Shown here: piece by piece, positions 60,778 through 64,000 of the stretch | How positions within the stretch are numbered: the stretch's first letter is position 1 | Layout: every line of letters starts with the position of its first letter | NCBI RefSeq assembly: GCF_001517085.1 | Contig: NZ_LRAC01000017.1 | Coordinates: 81,486 to 145,485, forward strand | Reading direction: 5' to 3' | Source of the DNA: Paenibacillus sp. DMB5 | GTDB taxonomy: Bacteria > Bacillota > Bacilli > Paenibacillales > Paenibacillaceae | Length of the DNA stretch: 64,000 bases | Program-made: the position numbers and the translations under genes | Notes under the pieces: model-generated | Told to the model about the DNA's origin: nothing | Database searches by the model: none | What the model saw: only the letters and a program-made list of their open reading frames with translations

Positions 60778-61728
60778 CTACTGATACATCTTGATCCACC
60801 GCTCCAGCTTCAGCTTCATTTCCAGTCTGGCCGACGCCGGCTCCAGAATCTCCGCCTCCGGACCATACTGCAGAATCCATTTCATGAATTCCTTGGCGTT
60901 ATTAACGGTCACCTCAAACAGCAGACTGCCGTCCTTCTGATCGCTCATCCGCGGATGCACGAACAGTTCCTCCTCTCTGATATAACGTGCCACCTCAGGG
61001 GAGAAGCGTACCTTAAATCTGATATTTCTGCTGCCGCGGTCGATGGACCATGTATTTTTGAGATAGAGCTTAATATTGAACTCGCTTTTGTCAAAGGTGG
61101 CACCCGTAGCCTCAACCTGCTGAAACCGGCTAATGCGGAAGGTGCGGATATCCTGCTTGAGATGACAGTAACCGATCAGATAAAAGCGCTGATCCCGCGG
61201 AATCAGATAATAAGGATCGATCTCACGTTCAGTTGTCGTATTACGCGCCTGTGAATGATAAACCGTCCGGATGCTCTGCTGCTCCAGAATAGCTCCTATA
61301 ATCGGCTGGAGAAAATTACGGCTTTCTTTACGGTACGCGGGCGTCCCCATCTGGATGATATCTGCAATATTTTCAAGCACTCCGTTTAGTTTAGATTTTT
61401 CCTTGAGATGTGTTCCCATAACCTTGTCATAGGCGGTATGAAAGCCCGGAGGGATTTTGTCTTCATGCAGCACCGAAGGCAGGAGTGAAAAAGCCAAGGC
61501 TTCCTGTTCGGAGAAATCAAGCGGATATTGAAAAAACGTTCCCAGGAACCTGTAACCTGTGCCCCTGCCTTCATTCGCAACCGGTGCAAAATGGCTGATG
61601 ACATCCAGATCCCTGTAGATCGTCCTGATGTTCACATCGCATCTAAAAGCTAAGTCTGCTGCTGTAATACCGGGGTTAGACTGAATGGCGTTGATGATTT
61701 TAAAAATCCTTATTACTTTGTCTGTCAT
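60778..61728 (-). CDS. HTH/WYL-domain transcriptional regulator
   Basis: An N-terminal winged helix of the DeoR-like type (GITAADLAFRCDVNIRTIYRDLDVI) is followed by a WYL domain (residues about 140-225, with REIDPYYLIPRDQRFYLIGYCHLKQDIRTFRISRF). A C-terminal WCX region ends at residue 316. WYL domains sense nucleic acids or small ligands. AAGGAG precedes the ATG. It is convergent with the catalase gene and has no obvious target beside it. Confidence 0.92.
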   Translation of the reverse strand: MTDKVIRIFKIINAIQSNPGITAADLAFRCDVNIRTIYRDLDVISHFAPVANEGRGTGYRFLGTFFQYPLDFSEQEALAFSLLPSVLHEDKIPPGFHTAYDKVMGTHLKEKSKLNGVLENIADIIQMGTPAYRKESRNFLQPIIGAILEQQSIRTVYHSQARNTTTEREIDPYYLIPRDQRFYLIGYCHLKQDIRTFRISRFQQVEATGATFDKSEFNIKLYLKNTWSIDRGSRNIRFKVRFSPEVARYIREEELFVHPRMSDQKDGSLLFEVTVNNAKEFMKWILQYGPEAEILEPASARLEMKLKLERWIKMYQ

Positions 61729-61836
61729 TGCTGTGCTCCTTGATTACCTGTAATAGTGAGGATAATTGATAATTCTGTAACTATACCATAACAGGCTTAG
61801 GCCCCTTTCAGCTGTCAAATAACATACTCCCAAACG

Positions 61837-61872
61837 AAAAAAAACACACCTGCAGATTACAGGCGTGTGTTG
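61837..61872 (-). terminator. Intrinsic terminator of the coat-protein gene
   Basis: On the minus strand ACACACGCCTG pairs with CAGGTGTGT around TAATCTG, followed by eight T. Confidence 0.85.
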
Positions 61873-61916
61873 GTAAGCTATTAAAAAAGCATGAGCTGCG
61901 GATAATCCGCTCTTTA

Positions 61917-62414
61917 TTACAAGGATAATGCCTTGTTCGCTGTGTTGACGTCATTCTGCAGGAGCTTCGGCAGATCATAGGACGGATACAATCCGCGCTC
62001 CAGCATAAAGTTGAAGACCTTGGCATGAAGACCAATAGCTGCATTAAGCTGCTTCTGAAGTGTGTCACGTAGCTGTGGAGTAGCAGTCTCTGTTATGCCG
62101 ATAGCATAGCTCCGTACAGCAGTCTTAGCAAAGCCTAATAGCTGGCCTGCATAAAAAGCAGTAAGATCTATACCGTTAGTGTCTTTTCGTATACCCGTAG
62201 GAGCAAGCGGGTAATATTGCAACAGCTCCCGTAAATTCTGTTCAATACCTTGAATCGCTTCAACATACAAAGCATTCAGTTGCGGGTCTTTAACATCCTG
62301 GACGACCATTTTGAAGTGAATAAGCTGATTGCTCTGATAAGCCGTCAGCTCATGAAGCTCTAACGTTTCGTGCCACGCCAGATGCTGATGGCTTTGATTA
62401 GCGTAAGTATTCAA
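61917..62414 (-). CDS. CotF-family spore coat protein
   Basis: The 165-residue protein is helical and contains [21 protein letters not shown] and a matching later helix ([35 protein letters not shown]), typical of CotF/YhcQ-type ferritin-like coat proteins. I choose TTG at 62414 because AGGAGG lies 10 nt before it; the ATGs upstream would place that site inside the gene. It has its own terminator. It supports a spore-forming host. Confidence 0.83.
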   Translation of the reverse strand: MNTYANQSHQHLAWHETLELHELTAYQSNQLIHFKMVVQDVKDPQLNALYVEAIQGIEQNLRELLQYYPLAPTGIRKDTNGIDLTAFYAGQLLGFAKTAVRSYAIGITETATPQLRDTLQKQLNAAIGLHAKVFNFMLERGLYPSYDLPKLLQNDVNTANKALSL

Positions 62415-62504
62415 TTGAAGGTTACCTCCTAAGTGATTATGCATTAGCCTATTCACTTAGGGCCCTTGTGGTGTATGTAGTTAGCCTTTAACGAATCTGA
62501 AAAC

Positions 62505-62532
62505 AAAAAAACCCCGTTGCAACGGGGTTTTA
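62505..62532 (-). terminator. Intrinsic terminator of the rRNA-tRNA operon
   Basis: On the minus strand AACCCCGTTGCAACGGGGTT folds into a perfect hairpin, followed by a T-run. It lies just past the last tRNA. Confidence 0.88.
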
Positions 62533-62538
62533 CTTATA

Positions 62539-62609
62539 AGCGGGTGATGGGAATCGAACCCACGCTATTAGCTTGGAAGGCTAAAGTTCTACCATTGAAC
62601 TACACCCGC
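62539..62609 (-). tRNA. tRNA-Gly (TCC)
   Basis: The cloverleaf is complete, with acceptor GCGGGTG and anticodon loop CTTCCAA. It is the last tRNA of the array. CCA is not encoded. Confidence 0.93.
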
Positions 62610-62620
62610 AAAATATAGAA

Positions 62621-62694
62621 TCGGGATGACACGATTTGAACATGCGACCCCCTGGTCCCAAACCAGGTGCTCTACCAAGCTGAGCTACATCCCG
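62621..62694 (-). tRNA. tRNA-Pro (TGG)
   Basis: Acceptor CGGGATG and anticodon loop TTTGGGA are clear; 74 nt, discriminator A. Confidence 0.93.
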
Positions 62695-62730
62695 TAATAC
62701 AGTGGTTCGTCTTGCTTAAAAAATAAATGG

Positions 62731-62804
62731 CGCGCCCTAAGAGATTCGAACTCCTGACCTTTTGATTCGTAGTCAAACGCTCTATCCAGCTGAGCTAAGG
62801 GCGC
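62731..62804 (-). tRNA. tRNA-Arg (ACG)
   Basis: Acceptor GCGCCCT and anticodon loop CTACGAA, with A34 expected to become inosine; 74 nt. Confidence 0.93.
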
Positions 62805-62817
62805 ACAATCTATATGG

Positions 62818-62889
62818 AGCGGACGACGGGAATCGAACCCGCGACCCTCGCCTTGGCAAGGCGATGCTCTACCGCTGAGCCACGTCCGC
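62818..62889 (-). tRNA. tRNA-Gly (GCC)
   Basis: Acceptor GCGGACG and anticodon loop TTGCCAA; 72 nt. It is the second glycine tRNA in the array, with a different anticodon. Confidence 0.93.
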
Positions 62890-62899
62890 ATAAACATGG

Positions 62900-62980
62900 T
62901 GCGCGTGAAGGGACTTGAACCCCCACGTCGTGAAACGCCAGATCCTAAGTCTGGTGCGTCTGCCATTCCGCCACACGCGC
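62900..62980 (-). tRNA. tRNA-Leu (TAG)
   Basis: Acceptor GCGCGTG, anticodon loop CTTAGGA and a long variable arm, as expected for a class II tRNA; 81 nt. Confidence 0.93.
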
Positions 62981-62998
62981 ACACCTTGTAAGGAATGG

Positions 62999-63071
62999 TG
63001 AGCCATGAAGGACTCGAACCTTCGACACCCTGATTAAAAGTCAGGTGCTCTACCAACTGAGCTAATGGCTC
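62999..63071 (-). tRNA. tRNA-Lys (TTT)
   Basis: Acceptor GAGCCAT and anticodon loop CTTTTAA; 73 nt. Confidence 0.93.
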
Positions 63072-63092
63072 TCAAACATTAAAGTTAAATGG

Positions 63093-63164
63093 CTGGGGAT
63101 ATAGGATTTGAACCTATGCATGACGGAGTCAAAGTCCGTTGCCTTACCGCTTGGCTAATCCCCA
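63093..63164 (-). tRNA. tRNA-Gln (TTG)
   Basis: Acceptor TGGGGAT and anticodon loop CTTTGAC; 72 nt, discriminator G. A spacer of 98 nt before the Asp tRNA is the longest in the array and holds nothing I recognise. Confidence 0.93.
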
Positions 63165-63262
63165 ACAATAATAATTAGCAAATGCTACGGAATCGGATGG
63201 GTACTCTATACTTCGAGATATAGGATGCTCAATTCCTGCTATCTTCATACCATCTAAGATGG

Positions 63263-63337
63263 CGGAACCGACGGGATTCGAACCCGCGATCTCCTGCGTG
63301 ACAGGCAGGCATGTTAGGCCAACTACACCACGGTTCC
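63263..63337 (-). tRNA. tRNA-Asp (GTC)
   Basis: Acceptor GGAACCG and anticodon loop CTGTCAC; 75 nt, discriminator G. Confidence 0.93.
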
Positions 63338-63345
63338 ATAATTAA

Positions 63346-63419
<74 letters not shown>

Positions 63420-63439
63420 TCAGTAAAAAGTATATATGG

Positions 63440-63512
63440 TGGAGGCTGAGGGGATCGAACCCCCGACCCTCTGCTTGTAAGGCAGATGCTCTCCCAGCTG
63501 AGCTAAGCCTCC
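63440..63512 (-). tRNA. tRNA-Val (TAC)
   Basis: Acceptor GGAGGCT and anticodon loop CTTACAA; 73 nt. Confidence 0.93.
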
Positions 63513-63518
63513 ATCTTA

Positions 63519-63590
63519 TGACCCGTAGGGGATTCGAACCCCTGTTACCTCCGTGAAAGGGAGGTGTCTTAACCCCTTGACCAACGGGCC
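63519..63590 (-). tRNA. tRNA-Glu (TTC)
   Basis: Acceptor GGCCCGT and anticodon loop CTTTCAC; 72 nt. It lies 6 nt from the Val tRNA. Confidence 0.93.
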
Positions 63591-63646
63591 ATGCTGTAAA
63601 TCCAATGAACCTTTACGGTTGTCCTCCTAATAAGGAGGTAACGCTA

Positions 63647-63736
63647 CGGAGAGAGAGGGATTCGAACCCTCGAGACGCTTGTGGCGCCTACACGATTTCC
63701 AATCGTGCTCCTTCGGCCAAACTCGGACACCTCTCC
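63647..63736 (-). tRNA. tRNA-Ser (GGA)
   Basis: Acceptor GGAGAGG, anticodon loop TTGGAAA and a long variable arm (class II); 90 nt. Confidence 0.93.
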
Positions 63737-63742
63737 AGATGG

Positions 63743-63815
63743 CTCCCCGAACAGGACTCGAACCTGTGACAACTCGATTAACAGTCGAGTGCTCTACCAA
63801 CTGAGCTATCAGGGA
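63743..63815 (-). tRNA. tRNA-Asn (GTT)
   Basis: Acceptor TCCCTGA and anticodon loop CTGTTAA; 73 nt, discriminator G. Confidence 0.93.
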
Positions 63816-63821
63816 AAATGG

Positions 63822-63895
63822 TGGGCCTTAGTGGACTCGAACCACTGACCTCACCCTTATCAGAGGTGCGCTCTAACCAACTGAGCTAAAGGCCC
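63822..63895 (-). tRNA. tRNA-Ile (GAT)
   Basis: Acceptor GGGCCTT and anticodon loop CTGATAA; 74 nt. It is the first tRNA after the 5S rRNA. Confidence 0.93.
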
Positions 63896-63955
63896 GATAT
63901 ACACCTATTGAACTAATAAGGGCAAAAAAAATTACACAAAATGTGTAGTTTGTCC

Positions 63956-64000
63956 GCTTGGCGGCGTCCTACTCTCCCGGGACCCTTCGGTCCAAGTACC
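63956..64000 (-). rRNA. rrf: 5S ribosomal RNA, 3' part
   Basis: The minus strand reads CCCGGGAGAGTAGGACGCC and ends GCCAAGC, the conserved 3' end of bacterial 5S rRNA. The rest lies beyond the right edge, so the window ends inside an rRNA operon that continues leftward into the tRNA array. Confidence 0.9.

Noticed and set aside
62685..63056. Open frame of about 123 codons on the minus strand
   Set aside because: It runs straight through the tRNA genes for Arg, Gly, Leu and Lys and has no coding character of its own.

Overview
This window looks like a chromosomal segment of a Paenibacillus-type Gram-positive spore former. The reasons are the strong Shine-Dalgarno sites (AGGAGG) with frequent GTG and TTG starts, CUT1 sugar importers that lack their own ATPase, YesM/YesN-type two-component genes, DUF5696 and YIP1 proteins inside a sugar operon, a CotF-like spore coat protein, PerR and CcpA-type sites, and a large tRNA array behind a 5S rRNA. 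The genus is inferred from style and gene content; no 16S sequence is present.

Layout. (1) 1-14920: a long leftward carbohydrate operon. It starts with a lipoprotein solute-binding protein (SBP) under a clear promoter and is divergent from a LacI-type regulator. It carries a second, very unusual 986-residue SBP, two permease pairs, an NHL-repeat membrane protein, a YIP1 protein and a DUF5696 protein. A GH5 glucanase gene runs off the left edge. (2) 15036-19321: radical SAM/SPASM protein, Gfo/Idh/MocA oxidoreductase, threonine synthase and a CYTH-domain protein. (3) 20175-26701: a polyamine-type ABC importer operon with a nucleoside hydrolase and an adenine deaminase, which looks like purine nucleoside salvage. 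Upstream is a frameshifted DUF2294/MpsC-like gene. (4) 27632-40658: a galactomannan-type locus with GH36 alpha-galactosidase, GH2 beta-mannosidase, a divergent CUT1 importer with a perfect cre site over its start, a YesM/YesN-type pair and a spermidine-synthase-like methyltransferase.

(5) 41211-47366: a leftward group with a giant DUF5724/DUF4132-like protein (frameshifted near its 3' end), a small partner protein and a P-loop kinase-like protein. (6) 47549-53815: a KapD-like exonuclease, a TipAS-type MerR regulator, a two-component system with two PepSY proteins (YkoGHI-like), and a MerR regulator divergent from a carboxymuconolactone decarboxylase-family gene. (7) 53858-62414: dehydroquinase (frameshifted), ribokinase, a copper-amine-oxidase-like stalk protein, alpha-glucan phosphorylase, a PerR-box catalase, a WYL regulator and a CotF-like coat protein. 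(8) 62539-64000: fourteen tRNA genes behind the 3' end of a 5S rRNA, all leftward.

Two themes cut across the regions. First, many intergenic gaps carry repeats. Four loci share one scaffold: hairpins with a short T-rich loop, recurring about every 51 bp, with the stem sequence changed but still paired at each locus. Second, three genes each carry one apparent single-base loss in a homopolymer run. This points to assembly under-calls at least as much as to real pseudogenes. The best candidate for an undescribed system is the double-importer operon in region 1.
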